64,000 nucleotides of DNA, taken from positions 19,232,220 to 19,296,219 of the forward strand of contig NC_089275.1 in the NCBI RefSeq assembly GCF_963678975.1. Reading direction: 5' to 3'. Position 1 is the first letter of the stretch. Every line of letters starts with the position of its first letter. This DNA is from Dysidea avara. Lineage: Eukaryota > Porifera > Demospongiae > Dictyoceratida > Dysideidae. This document shows, piece by piece, positions 1 to 14,000 of this stretch. The notes beneath the pieces are model-generated. The model was not told where the DNA came from and searched no databases. It was given only the letters and a program-made list of their open reading frames with translations. The translations under genes and the position numbers were made by a program.

Positions 1-736
1 CTAGTCATGGGCATAAGAGATGAATCGCTGTCAGAGCATTTACAAATAGAGTCAAACATTACTTTGTAACATGCTAAGAAGTTTATAAGACAGAGAGAGG
101 CAATTCAACAACAACAAAGTACGTATACTGAAGGGAAACAATGACATGCAAACTGAAACTCTTGAACCAATGTATGTGAACAAAGCAAAACAATACAAAC
201 ATGAGGAGAAATATATCATAGTATCGCAGTCTTTATATTGGTACAAACATGCTAGTTACTTGAAGTAATTTGTCAGTCACAGTGTATAATGAAAATGCTA
301 TATAAATATCAACTAAATACTATACATCTCAACTTGTGATTATATATAGTTATATATATTTACAACATGTATTTTGCTTATGTCAACCAGGGGCAGAGAA
401 ATAGGGTGACAACTATACCTTTACACTTTAAAGAGTGTACTCCCTCACTTTTGTTTATATTTTGCTCAGAAGTATAGAAACTGTTATAATTATTCTACTG
501 ATTAAGCCAACTTATTTTGCCTTGATTTAGTACTACAGGTTACCCAGCAATGGAATACTACCTGAATCAGTATTGGAAGCCCAAGAAATAGAGATACTCT
601 AATAGAGCAGTCACCAGACTGCTGTTTTGCTATGTAATTTATCTAAATCTGCCTGCAAGTATCTGTAATAATACATGATTATGTGCATAGGTCTATTTTA
701 AAGACTACTTATGTAGTATAATAATGATGGTCATGG

Positions 737-1090
737 ACTTTATCCACAATGATGTCATGAGCACAAGATGGCCACATTATTTGGGGGACTATTGTACAGG
801 TACCTATGGAGAAAAATTGTTTTGATTGATCATATTTCAACTGGGGAGGAGATACCGAACTCTAAACAAAAGGTGTGGTTTTGAGACAATACAATAATGA
901 TTAATTTTGTATCACATGCTGGATAATTTTCAAGGAGACAACACTTGGTTATTGTTGCCCATTACATTGGATACTGGTCAGTAACTTACTTCACAAGTGA
1001 AATATATTTGATCAAAAAACATTTCTCAATAGGTTCCAGTATCCAAATAATGTGGCCATCTTGTACTCATGACATCATTGTGGATAAAGT
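737..1090. repeat. Inverted-repeat element, about 350 bp
   Basis: About 46 bases at 737-782 reappear as their reverse complement at 1045-1090 with very few differences, leaving a spacer of about 260 bases. This is the shape of a small foldback or terminal-inverted-repeat element. No target duplication was found, so the true ends are uncertain and no coding capacity is seen. Positions 1-736 hold no recognisable gene. They contain one copy of the dispersed motif ACTCTAATAGAGCAGTCA at 596-613. Confidence 0.55.
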
Positions 1091-1310
1091 TCATTGTCGT
1101 AAGCATACTGACCTACACATGTGCCACTGAAAATGTTCTCAGATTTAATGTCTCAAAACATTCAAATTTCATATTTTTATTTCTGTAGGGGTATACCCCT
1201 TAGTACAGAGGTATTGTCATGCTTTGCATACTGCACACTAAAGTACAGTTAATTGATAGCCTGGCTTTGCTCCCCCCTCTTTCCCTCCTACACTCACATG
1301 CACGCATGTA

Positions 1311-1350
1311 TGTACATACACACACGCGCGTGCACACACACATACACAGT
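1311..1350. repeat. CA-rich simple repeat
   Basis: A short alternating purine-pyrimidine tract of CA/CG/TA steps. Open frames across it are low-complexity Cys/His/Thr-rich translations and are not genes. Confidence 0.7.
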
Positions 1351-1626
1351 TCTCTACCCTGTATCAACAAGACATAAAGTGACAATAAAGATCTTAGAAG
1401 TTTTTGTATTATTACACCATCACAATAGGAATCAACCCATGTAAGAAAAAACCGCTGCAACTGTTTGCATAATAACTATTCGATCCACACATCACCTCAA
1501 CCCTTTACTAGTTGCATACATACATACTACTGTGTTTAAGTGTGTTATTATATACCCTTTTTCTTTAAGATACAGTCAACAACTAGGTATATTTAGACAA
1601 ATAAAACAAAATTAATCACAACCCAC

Positions 1627-3252
1627 CAATATTCCTATGCTCAACATCGGGAAGTAAAAACTACAACAAACAAAAAACACAGTTTATCAAATTACAAAAC
1701 ATAAAAGTTGTTAACTCTTACATACGTATACAGCATGGTGATGAATTATTATAGCTGCTTGCCATCAAAATGGCACAGGTAAGTCTTGCCTATATACTAC
1801 CAGGACCTACATTATGATAATGACAATAAACCTGGACCAGCGTTGAAACCGGGTCATTACTGCTGACCCAGGTGACCCACTGATGTTATCCGGGTCACAC
1901 CCGGATTTGACCTGGATGTGACCTGGATTAAATAAAGCCAAGGCGTGTGATAAGAGCTATGTTTCGGATAGTCTCAAGCGAGCAAGACTACGTTTTGAGC
2001 ATTCGATTCGTGTTGAGTAAACGAGTAGTTATGTGATAACTAAGCCGGTAAGTTTATAATTTAAAATCAGTCAGTGGGTTTGGTTCCACATACCTACTGT
2101 GAGTTTACAGACAGCAATTGGGTGTGGCTTCGTACATACTTAGTATTGCAATATCCCGATATATTAAAATGGGTGTGGCTCACAAACGTACTTATCCTGC
2201 TGCAAGACTAGACTATATACAACTCATACAATAATCGATTAGTGGGCGTGGCTCCACGTAAGCTTGCAGACAGCAACGGACACAGTTTCATGCTACAGAC
2301 TGCACTTACTAATAAATGGGCATGGCTGAGTGTATGTTTGCAATGCGATAAGTGGGCGTGGCTCACAAAAGAGCTACGCGACTAGTGTTTATAGGTTCTA
2401 TGTTGTCAAACAATCAATTTCGTTTCTCACGTGATCCAATTTGGGTCAGACCTGGATAATTTGTGAACCGGGTCGGACCCAGATGACCCGGAGAAAATGT
2501 GACCCGGTTGACCCTGATGACCCGACCCGGTTTCAATGCTGACCTGGACCACTTCTACATGCACACAAATACATTAACAGTAATGTGTATCTACACCATA
2601 TGCACACATACCTTAACCATAAACGGAAGATAAGGGAACACCATTGTGATTGTGTACCCAGAAGAAAACTATAGTTGAAGATAACAGAAACACATCACAT
2701 TCATGAGACATGTTACATATTAAGGCATAATATATCAGTCATGCAAACACCATTATAGTTGGTAAAATTGTATAGCTCAGATACACAGCTACATTGTTAT
2801 TGTAGTAGCAGTCTGTAAGCAGTTTACAACTATTTCAAGTTACAGTACAGCAATGATACATGCGTGTACTGTACCTATGTTTGTGTTTCCTGGCCTGACA
2901 AGCAATATGTATTAAAATTAATTGCAATTGCACCAATCAAATTCACAGTCTTCGTGGTGTCATTTAGCAATGACATATGTGTGAGCTTGATCATGTGATC
3001 TTAATGAGCACTCAAGTATATAGCAATTTTAGTATCCCTAGGCATCCAACAGGCAGGTACTGTAGGTCTCTGCATGCATGAACCAGACTCAATTCAGGTG
3101 AATATTGAAGGAATTATTTTACTTTAGCTTACAAAATGTACTTGTGCAGTACACAAACTGACCATGATAGTGAAGAGTGAACAGTAGACCTTCATCATGT
3201 GTTTGGTGATGTGGTGTCTCCTTAGAATATTACCAACTTTACTTTTCAACAT
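1627..3252 (-). CDS. MFS transporter paralogue, N-terminal three exons (partial gene)
   Basis: Three exons are seen: 3252-3163 (30 codons from ATG, donor ATG|GTCAGT), 2668-2612 (19 codons, acceptor TATAG, donor AAG|GTATGT) and 1660-1627 (11 codons plus one base, donor G|GTGGGT). They encode a basic N-terminal tail starting MLKSKVGNILRRHH, then a first membrane segment containing TITMVFPYLPFMVK, then FLLPDVEHRNIG. Lengths and phases match exons 1-3 of the complete transporter at 8022-23379 exactly, and the residues are nearly identical, so this is a tandem paralogue. The fourth exon, expected to encode an RYAGF-type motif, was not found between 1 and 1626; it is probably beyond the left edge, or the copy is truncated. 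An acceptor one base before the ATG suggests a non-coding first exon upstream. A hAT-like element (1838-2541) sits in intron 2. Confidence 0.78.
1838..2541. mobile_element. Non-autonomous hAT-like element, 704 bp
   Basis: The ends are inverted: the left end begins CAGCGTTGAAACCGGGTCA and the right end is its near-perfect reverse complement. Identical 8-bp direct repeats ACCTGGAC flank it at 1830-1837 and 2542-2549. An 8-bp duplication with CAG ends is the hAT signature. Both ends are rich in GACCCGG-type words, and the middle carries several degenerate copies of GTGGGCGTGGCT. No transposase frame is present. It lies in intron 2 of the MFS paralogue. Confidence 0.85.
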
Positions 3253-3507
3253 TCTATAACAATACACACATACTAAACAACACTGAAATAGAAAGTATAG
3301 AAGCCTTAGGAATTTGGATATAACTTCAGCCCACTCCTACCACAATAACCAGCAGATCTCAATTATACGAGCAACAAGTTTGTGAGGTGGAAATGGGTTC
3401 ATTTCTACCTTCGAAGGAATGGGCAGTGTCGCTAATACTGCTTATATACAAGAGACTTGCTAATCTGCTCTCTGTGAAGTCTTTTTTATAGCTTAACCAT
3501 TCTCCAT

Positions 3508-3718
3508 TAGGCCACCCCAAATAAATTCTTTGTTTCCCGTCTTGGACTTAAAAGTTGCAAAAATAGTACAAACACGAATTTGTGCAGACTTAATAGCATG
3601 TGAGCTGACACTACTTTTACTGAGCCTGTACAGTATGCAAGAATAACTGGAATACAGAATATTTAGAGCTGACCATAACCACGGTGGATGGGAAACAGAG
3701 AATTTATTTGGAGTGACC
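3508..3718. mobile_element. Small TIR element
   Basis: About 30 bases starting GGCCACCCCAAATAAATT at 3510 recur inverted at about 3688-3718. The flanks are TTA on the left and TTT on the right, so a 3-bp duplication is only suggestive. There is no coding capacity. It could be a PIF/Harbinger-type MITE. The rest of 3253-4560 shows nothing recognisable. Confidence 0.5.
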
Positions 3719-4559
3719 TTTTTTTGCGGTTAGCTATTACGTGGAGCTCACTCCATCCGTGGCAGCCCAGGGGCACTTGACCTCACGACACCTGATGGTC
3801 AAGTGCTTCATTCACTTTGGCCAATCTTTTTGTCCAGCACTTTATCATCTAGTTCTGAGAGTGATGGCAAGGAGTGCTAGTCACCCAGGTTAGCAAAGTA
3901 GCGACATAATTCATATTCTAGGCATTGAAGTCATTGCCCTAAACACTGATCAGTACCCCTTAGCAGCCGTTTAAATGACGTATTATGGTACTGGATGGAA
4001 AATCAATGTTGGCAACATGTGATATGCATATGCATATGAATCACCTCCCTGGGTACGTAGCTAACTAGATTACCTACAGTAGACTACAACGAGGTCGGGC
4101 TAGGGCCTCTGAGTGTTGCATCACTGTTTGACAAAGCAGCTCATCGTATAGTAAGTAACTTGTTGCACCGTCGCATGCCGTGCATTCATTATAGGTTAAC
4201 ACTTATAAGTGAACCGATCTACTTGATGCCGCGAGTGATGCCGCTACTCCAGGTGTAATCTACAGTATGATTATACAAACTTACTTGATCTGTTAACTGG
4301 TACATACGACGTCTTCAGTACATGGTTCTCTGCTGACCCCTTGCTGCTGACACTCCCTCAACTATTGTTGATTAAACGTCGCATGCGCTTTAAAATTGGG
4401 TATGCTTTTTTTTTGCTTTTTTTTTGACGTTTTAATCGAATTTAAAATTTTCCAATACAAACAAAATTTACACCTCAGTTTACACAGACAGTTACAAAAC
4501 TAAGGAAGTCAGTCCAGTTTCTGCCTGAACCAACCCAGTTTGTCAAAACTGGTTGACAA

Positions 4560-6300
4560 AAAGTTCCAGCAGAGAGAGGGAGCCTCTTACACGTCTGATA
4601 GCAGAACATAACAGTGAGAATGACAGGCAGCAACAAAGCCACCCCATTACAGCAGCATAATATTATGTGTCGGACCACTTCTCACATAGCAAGGATGCCA
4701 AGTGGTTGTAGAATGATTTCATCAGCCATCCCTCCTGTGGCAGAAAAAAAACTAAAGTTGTGAATGTAGCATGTTCTATCTCTTGTATCCTTACATCATA
4801 GGTTCGTTTCTTCATATTCTCATGTTTTCCGTAAATCCCCGTAGGAGTTGCAGAACAATTACTGGGGGCACAGGGTTGAAAAACTCGACATCAAGAAATG
4901 TTCTCTCACAACTGCCTCCCCAGAAGCCATTAACAGAGATGTCCAAACTTGCACCATCTTCCACATTATTTTGATGAAGCCAGAGGAAATTGCTATCCTG
5001 TGATAGGCTGGAGGTGAGGTTCCACTTGTACCTCATGAGTCAGAAGATTAACAGTGAGGTCACAGATTACTTTGTGTCTTATTGAAGGAGATACCCCTTT
5101 AGGACAGGAAAAAGAATGTTCTATAGTAAATTTGGCATCACAAGAGCAATGCTGGGGAACCCTGGCAGGATCCCACCCATATCTTAGTGCAATGGCATCA
5201 TGAAAACCAGTCTTATGTAAGGCAAAACCATGTTCCTGCCAAGGAAGAACTGTGAGCTAGCTTGAAGCTCCCTTACAGATCTCTTCAAACTGGAGGGTGC
5301 TCTGTCAAGTATATCAGACCATGTGGATACAGCTCAAGAAGACTTTAAATGCTTGATCTTTGACTTAATTGAGATCTGAGTATTCCTAACATCATCAACA
5401 TAAGTAGAAGCTTGAGAATCAGTGATTGTAGGGCCAGGGCTGAGTTATTTCATCAGAAGCAGGGAACTCAGCAGATGACAAAAAGATGGGATTAGAAACG
5501 CCCGATCCCCCATTCTATCAGGGAGAGCAAACACACAGCAAATCTCTCTCAAAATCACCAGGAGGTAAATATCCAGTAATGGATAGTATAAAGAAGTGGC
5601 GAACACAATTCTCTAAAGGCTGAAAAAGATTACCAACATTTGGAACAGTTCTGGCAATAAATAACCACTTACTAATGAGACCACGGGAAAAAGCAGCCAA
5701 GGAAGCTTGAACCTGTGTAGTTGCAAATAAAGCCAGGACTTCTAGCTCATCTTGAGACCCAATAGTGGCTCCTAGATAAGGCCTACCATCAGCTGTAACA
5801 TTAACATAGGTGTCTGTGAACACCAGATGAGCGAGATCAAGTTTTCCCTGCATTGGGAAAATAACCAAACAGAGGTCCCAACTGAGAAACCTGGTCCCAC
5901 CACAACCATATGAGAGTTTTCCACATGCACTAGCATCATCAGCATACCAAGCTTGAATCACTGATTTGGACAATCTTTGTATGAGTGGGATGATTGCCAA
6001 AGAGTAAAAAGGCATAGCCAAAGGATCTCCCTGAATGTATTGGAGTAGAGAACATCACCATCCACAAACAGGGCAGCAGTGATCAAGATAGTAGAGAAAG
6101 TTGACGTAAATACTGAATGTTACAAAGGGCTACAGCATGGTTGAGGGAATTGAGTGCATTACTAACTAGCATCGACAAGCAACATACCTTCTGACCCATC
6201 ATTAGTAAAAACAGTTCTCATAGAATGAATTGCAGCTTTAACTCCTGACATTTTCCCATAACACAACTGTAAAGGGCCAGCTGCACATTGAATATCCAGG
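4560..6300 (-). pseudogene. Reverse transcriptase of a non-LTR-like retroelement, degraded
   Basis: Reading from 6300 downwards, the first frame contains GKMSGVKAAIHSMR and LLVDASNALNSLNHAVAL, the palm region of a reverse transcriptase with the catalytic Asp in VDAS. A stop in TIL-type sequence and a frame change follow. Next come QGDPLAMPFYSLAI and AWYADDASACGKL, the YADD catalytic box, in an open stretch ending at 5518. Further on, 5036-4812 encodes DGASLDISVNGFWGG and FLDVEFFNP, matching the nuclease-like C-terminal region known from this retroelement type. Sequence resembling the extreme C-terminus continues to about 4560 across several frameshifts. The element is dead: frame changes and stops separate every block. 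Its 5' part is missing or unrecognisable. Confidence 0.8.
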
Positions 6301-8021
6301 CCAATAATATATAGACAAAACTGCTTTAGAAATAATACGTCTCACAACTTCCCCTACTCCAATTGGTCTACAGAGTGATGGTGCAGGACTACTGTACTGT
6401 ATCAAGCCATGGGCTTATTGGTTAGCTATTATTGTAAACAAATAAATAATAAATAGAACTAGCTAGTTTTCTCCCTCCAATGCCAAACTGGTAAAGCAGA
6501 TAAAAACAACTACTGCATAAGGTACATACAGAAAGCCTAAGAATAAAGTTTAATAATTTATTATGATTACAGCCTGATCAACCATATAATATTATTATAC
6601 AGTAATTACATTTTAAGCCTCCTTACATTGTGTGTGTATTGTATATAGCATGTAATTTCATGCTGCTTACCATGTCATCGTATATCTCTGATGCATATGG
6701 ATTTTTACATCAGTTCCTCTTCTTGGTAGTTAGTCATAATCAAGTCAAAGCAGGGGGGTCATGCAGAGTTAAAGTGAAAGTGGTAAGGCCCAGCATAGGA
6801 GGGTCTGAGGGCATTCCTCCAGAAAAATATTGTGAGAATTACTTTTGAGGTGCTATTTGGAGGCAATTTTGGGCTGTAGTACTATTGCAAGTACTTTATA
6901 TATACTGCAATCAAGAATATAATCAAAAATACAACGAAGCTGCAAACCATTTAATAACAAACTTAAAATGTTAGCCACACTGTGTCGTGTCACTCTGTCA
7001 TGTGTACAATCATGGATACAATTTGTTAATTCAAGGATCTTGTGAGGCTTGCATAATCCACCCATGAAATGCAGACTATACGTGCTAGCTAGATACATAG
7101 AACAACTATTCAACATTGTTGCATTGTAATATTATTATTGTGGTAACCCATGGCCAATCGCAACCCATGCATGTTGTAGCCATGTACTATTGAAATTAAT
7201 TTCTATACCGTAATTTGCTATATGCAACAACTATAGTACAAAAATTTCTTACACTCTAATAGAGCAGTTATTCAAGTAAATCATACTAACGAAAAGGTAT
7301 GTGGCAAAACACTAAACAAAACAGTGCAGCAATCCTTTATTAAACTAGAACACAAACTTCTGAGGGTGAATATTAATTTTGTACAGTACCTAAACTTGAA
7401 CAAGTTGCAATCCATTGTAGGAAATGAAAAATGGACTTCAAGTCTTATGCGCTCCATATTCCCAAGTCCATTTCAATGTTCAGTGTAAGCATCAAGACAA
7501 ATCATTGCAGACGCCATCTCCTGACTTTATATGTTTAACAAGGCAAAGTAACTACTATTATACCAACTCATAGCAGGGTCAAGTTGAACAATATCTTCAG
7601 GACATTAGATTACTCTGTAAAAATGTATCATAGTATATGTATTTATAATGAATGCTCTATTAAAGTACATTGTATTTGACTGCTCCATTGAAGTTGCCTT
7701 TCTACAGATATTATTCCCTGATGAATAAAATATCAGTTTCACGCTAGTACACATTGCACAGCATATATTATGTAACACATAATACATTACACACTACTTC
7801 TGTGCTGCCAAATTAAATTGCACCTTCAGTTCCATTGATAAACTTAGAATTTCAACAATGAGGGATATTTTCATGAATCAATAAAATAAACAATGTGTAT
7901 AAATATACATACACTGTAATTCATAAATACAATAAAATAAATAATATTACATACACCGTAATTCATAAATAAAATAAGTATCATGAAATACAATTGTGAA
8001 AATATAAAATACGTATAAATA
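6301..8021. other. Intergenic stretch, nothing recognised
   Basis: AT-rich DNA with no gene. A variant of the dispersed motif (ACTCTAATAGAGCAGTTA) lies near 7253-7270. Around 7880-8000 there is a short direct repetition of CACTGTAATTCATAAATA-type words. The 3' untranslated region of the MFS gene that ends at 8022 must lie in the right-hand part, but no clear AATAAA on the minus strand was found close to the stop. Confidence 0.5.
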
Positions 8022-11000
8022 TTATTTTCTTTGTTTGTCTAATCGTTTTGGAAAGAATGCTACTATTACCATTGTTAATAAATATGTCAATGAGAACAAG
8101 ATAAAGATAAGATGAAAATCAAATGGAAATCCAATATCTTCAGCTGTATCAGAGAGGGATAGGGAGTAAATGGCACCAAACGCAATCGGAGCAAAAGTCC
8201 TGCAAGTATATGACATAGTCACATGTACTCATAGGCAAATCTGTGAGACACTATTGGAGGGGGGGATAGGAGACCTGAGAGAGGAGGGCAAGAAGTTGTG
8301 GATAAATCCACTAGGAGGAGAAGATATAAAATTCATACACAAGCTATAATTTTTATCATAACTTCGGTGGGTTAATGAAAGGAGGACACTTTCATTTCTA
8401 TGACTGATATATCTTTTGGGTAAAAGTTTTAAATTAGACTCCCTATGTTTGAATTTGAGAGTGTTTGGATATACTAGTGGTTGTTTAGATAAGCATGTGT
8501 TAACCTACTAAGTTATTTTGAAATAGAGACTATTTGATGGTGAGGAATATAATCAGTGCTCAAAGTAAGCGTTGTTATAATTTGCAACAAAAATTACTAA
8601 TTGAATATTTAATTTTACTATAATTGTGAAAGTAGTAACTGCTCTATTAGAGTGTCTTCATCTTTACAAAAATTCAAATTTATTGGCTTTCATTTCTTTA
8701 CGTAGTACAACTGTTGTCCTCTATGTACCCATTGGCTTCAATGTGGTGCAAAACCCCTGAACTCCCCACATATTATCTGTATACTGTAAACACAATTCAT
8801 ATACACACTAAACTCTAACACTTTGCATGCATTCACAAGCATACATTATTAGGGTGAATAATATCTTTTATGTAGTATTACATACGCACTGACTCAAATA
8901 AATGATTGCCTGTTCCGCTTTGTTAGGGTAATTTGGTGTCGATTAGCATTATTGCAGAGGTTACATACCTAAATAAACTGGTCACTGTTATTCCCAAACC
9001 ATTGACTGCTCCTAGTTTATCAGGAGTGACAGAGTTGTTGATGAAGAGTCCTTGAGCCACAATACAGTTGTTGAATGATACTCTTATTATCAGTAACAAG
9101 ATTATCAGAAATGTCCATAGAACACCAGGTCTATACAACGCGCATAATACAGTAAATGATGCCTTGCATGAAGACAAAACATGTTACTTACGTTTCACTG
9201 AAGTATGTGAGAGATGGAAAGATTGGTAGTATAATGATCAGTGATGCCGTGTGAATATGGTGTGTCTGGATAACAACAAAATATAAATTACATTAACTAC
9301 TGTAATTTGCTTTATTTTTGTGTAAAAAAAATTGTGAAAAATTTTCGAGTAAAAATATCTTCACATGGTTTACGTGAATGACTGCTTGATTAGAGTAGCT
9401 CGATCTTATGTAAAAATTGTTGTGTAAGAAATTTTCGTTCAAGTTTCGCATATGAAAATTATTTTACAAAAAAAATTACGGCATGAGTTATAGACTGTAT
9501 GTTGATTTTATGTAAAGCAAGTTTTGTTGTTAGGCAGTCTAGACTATCTGTATCAAACAGTATAGTAGTACTATTTAGTAGGGCTCACCCATAAAATAAA
9601 TGGCACCTACCAAAACGTTGCCATTAAAAACTACCCTAGATAGTTCATGTGGTGGTCATGTGCTGCTTCGCTTGGTTGTGACTGTGGTCAGGCTGGCTAG
9701 CAGGCTAGCTGGCAAGCAGAACAAAAATCTTGTTTTGAATAAAAAATCATTATTCAGTCTTCTGTTTTCTTGCTTTTAACACCAGATTTGATGTTAGATG
9801 TTTTTGGCCACCACCTTTTATTTCATAACTTTTTCCACCAAGGCTTTTTTTAAGGCCACATCATTTCTACACAGCTTGGCTGCTTTCATGTGGTCTTCAA
9901 TTACATGGTAGTTTTCTTCAACTATAAAAGCATTAATATTCCCTATCAACCCTTTCCTTCTAAAGAGGAGCATATTTAGATGCCACAAATACAATTATAA
10001 CTGCTTACACTACTTTAAGAGGGCTAGATACGTGTGGCAATGATGCCCCTTAATTCATTCCGCAGCTCACTCAATTTAAGTAACGATATCAAAATACTTA
10101 TTCAGCAGCCACAGTCACACACGTATGCAACATAGCTATACTATAACAAAATCATATCTCTTGTTTCTCAACCGTTTATCACTGGAACCCTGCTTCATTT
10201 TAAAATAAAAGAATTTTTAATAGCACTATATAGCTTGTTAATATTTACACACCATTGTGAGAAAAAATCCTTATTTTGCCATGAGATATGAATGATGATA
10301 GCTATTACAACATAGCTATGTATGTGCCTACTTTGGCATATCACATTAGGGATTCTCCCCATATAGGTATATTGCAATATCTCTCATTTCATTTAAAATT
10401 TATAATTACACTAATAAACGTACGTTTTATCTTGACTGATTAATATACTGTTTTGTGCTTAATTTGATGTATTTTGCAAGCTGCACATTTAGCAAAATCT
10501 CTCAATGTTTATTGTACAATTGTAATTTCACAATTACATACTTACCAACAGTGCACCAAATTTTCTTTCAAACTAGAAATCAAAAGCAACACATAAAGCA
10601 ATTAATACAATCAATAACTTACTACGTAACAAAGGTAACGCAAGAGCTCTTATTCCAATGGAAAAGTGTCAAGCCAAATGCATTGCATTATAAATTCTAG
10701 TTTCCATGACCTAAAGAAGGGCTGCTACAGGTACTATCATGTGTAATTAAGGGCAAAGAGTAAATCATGACATAATCACAAACACTATAAAGTTGTACAT
10801 ACTAACTACATATACTGCGTGAGTACGTATGTTATGGTGGTTTCAGTTATGCATTATTTTACTTTCAGTAGCTAAACTGAAATCTATACAGCATCATTAT
10901 AACAGTACTAATGCATTCCAAGCGGTTTTTTCGAGTAAAACTTATTGCAAGGCTGTTTTTTAAGGTGCGATAATCCACGAAACCATATGATTTCTTATCA

Positions 11001-14000
11001 ACCCCTACAATACAGTACTATCATACTGTATGATACATAGTTATGCAGTTAAGCCAAAACAATATCTGGAAATATGCAAAGGCAAAGCAAAAAAAGGGCA
11101 AATTCCAAGTGTTAGTATTTACATAAAGTTTTTCAAAAGTCATCCTACAGGTGATAAGTGAGACTTGTGTACACTTTTGTTAGCGCTAGTTACAGTACAG
11201 TTTGTTTGTAAAGGCCGGTTTGAACAATATTTCTTTACTATTATCGTGAGCTCTTGGTGTGAAGTACGTATACGCATTATTAATGTACAAGAATTACGTA
11301 CTGGAGCGAACAGTAGTGAAGAACACGGGATCATCAAAACTCCAACTATGGCAAGGACTGTTCCAATATTGTGAAGGGAAAATCCCAGTCCTCCTAATTG
11401 ATAATTACAAAAGGAATGATTACATCATTACGATTACATCATTACTAAGGAATGGATATCGTACAATTACATATGTACTGTATACATACAAATTTTCGAG
11501 GTATGTAATTTTCACAGATTGACAAATTTCAGGATTTTGGAGGTTATATTTCTGAGGATCACTCAATTTTCACTATTCTACCTATTAGAAAGTATAGAGT
11601 TAACCCTGATAAAATTGTTAATTTTCAAAGATGAAAACTTTGCAGAAAACCAAGCAACCGCAAAATGAATGATAGTAACATACCTTGAAAATTTGTACAT
11701 ATGTATACAAAAATAGCATATTTAAGACACTCAAAAAGTAAAATTGAAAAAATACATTAGTCTAGTAAACAAGATAGTACACAGTGCTATGTATGAACAA
11801 TTAAGATTACTGCTCATTGCTAAACGAAGAGTAAAAGTCACCTCACCTGACATAAGGTCAAAATTACATTCACCAGTTTCATTGGTACAATATAAAATGT
11901 ATGTATGTACACGGTACAACACTCTTAGACTAACTAAACAGTCATTTGCTCAAATACAACAGTCAACTTTAACTGTGCGTATCTTGAAAATTCCTGCTAA
12001 CTTGCTTATGTGTGGCACATTCTTTGGGAAGAAATTTGATAATAGTTGAACAAGAAAGAAAAATCAAAACAGTATAGATCAACTTAGGTCGCAGATACGT
12101 GCTGTACATTCATAATCTCTTTGATGCCTTTGGGATTATAACTACGTATGCCTGCGACAAATTAATTATGTTCGATGTAAAATTTGACTACAAAATAAGA
12201 GTACTTTATAGCAGTATTACTTTATATGTATACACTGTCCAGTACCTGGGGCACCCAGATAAAGCATTATGAACAATTGTGCAAAATTAACGCTAGCAAA
12301 TGCACTAATATACAGTACCTAGAGATATCCTTGTAGCACTCCACAAAGAGAAACACTCATCAAATCCAATTACACCAAATGAAAACAGACTATAAATTAA
12401 TATGGAACCAACTGCTACTTTGTTCCTACATTGATAGAGCACATATAGAAATGGGTACAGATCTGTAAACTTTACGTACTTTAGTAAACTCATAAAGACT
12501 TGAAATGAGGCATATACATGCTCTCTTAGTCTCTTCAGTTTGTCCTTAAAATTTAGTTTAGAGTTTCTTGCAGTTGACATAACAATGTCTTCTTCATTAA
12601 AAATAACTGTTCCATTTCCTGCTTCTTCTTTTTCAAGCAGTTTCTTATAAGATAGTCCATTAACTGATAATTTCAGTGGAACATTGTCTTTACTCTCTGA
12701 CTGTAGTTCTGCTACTTGCTGGAGGTCTGAATTATTCTCAAATGAGCAGTCATGTGTCTCCACATTAATACTATCCATTGGTACTAACTCTTCAGTAGCA
12801 ATGTTCTCTTTATTACTCAAGTCTATTTTCTTATCATCATCAGTGCTATACAAACAACACACAACATGTCTATTATATATGGTATATTGTATATTTACAC
12901 AGCTATATGTGACCAGATTTGCAAAAACAGGACATAATCGCATACTTTTAGAATTCCTGTTTATTAAATATTTATAATCTACTTAGCCAAGTGTACCCAC
13001 TGGCAAAGTTTCAGCTTCATATGCTACTAACTTTGGGAGTTACAGCCCTACAAAGTAGCAACAGCAGAAAAATCGATTTGTAAAGCAAGTATAGGGAAAA
13101 TATATTATAGGCTCTTACAAAAACGGTTGTAACTTACCAACAGGTTGAGGTACTGAGCTAACATTTTTACCATCGTGTTCGCCATGAACAGGGGAATCAA
13201 TTACTGGGTAAGGTTTTCCCTTACTCGTGCTTCTTCACTGCATACAAAGGCAAAATTCGGGAAGAAAAATCGATCACGTACGATCGTGACATAAACAAAC
13301 GTTCATAACTTACGTATCCTTGGGTGTACTGCAACGAAACAAAGATTTTCGAACTCCTCTTGAGCAGGGGAATAAGATGTCCAGGGTTTTATTGTTAGAC
13401 CCTTCCTTCACTAAAAAGAGACATTCCAAAATTTACAAAAATTTTTCAATAATACGCAAGTATTTCACCCAATGTATTCAATGCTTTATATTGTAAATTT
13501 AGGCTTGTGCGATTATGTCCTGTTTTCGCAGATCCGGTCACATATGCTGTTGAATTTTTCTATAGGGATAGATGGAATGTCATTGATAGCAATAATATGG
13601 TATAATACACATACACACAGGCCACTATATTAACTATAGTGTAAGCAGACTTGAGTCACATGTGGGCTGCATCGTTTTGAGCTTCAATTTAGATATTATA
13701 CAGTAGTCCCTCCATTATCCGGTCATCGATTATTCAAACTTTTCGTTATCCGACCTGTCTGTTCTATTACTACAGTATTTTGCCTAAATTGTATGTTCTA
13801 TTAGAGTATTTTAACAAGCTCTGTATATAATGTATAGGCTTGAAACTTTTTCATTATCCGAACACACCATGAGTTCGGATAATGGAGGGAAGAGATTACC
13901 AGTTATTTATTAAAAGTGGTAGCTTTGTACATGCACATACATATTAAAGACGATAACTGAAGCATAACATTAATATTGCCTGGACATTATGATGGTGAGA

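Noticed and set aside
4475..4678. A membrane-protein-like minus-strand frame
   Set aside because: Part of it is a frameshifted remnant of the retroelement C-terminus; the hydrophobic look is incidental.
12305..12943. The full 212-codon frame as a separate gene
   Set aside because: Residues 34-208 are exon 10 of the MFS gene; the acceptor and donor in the sequence cut off both ends.
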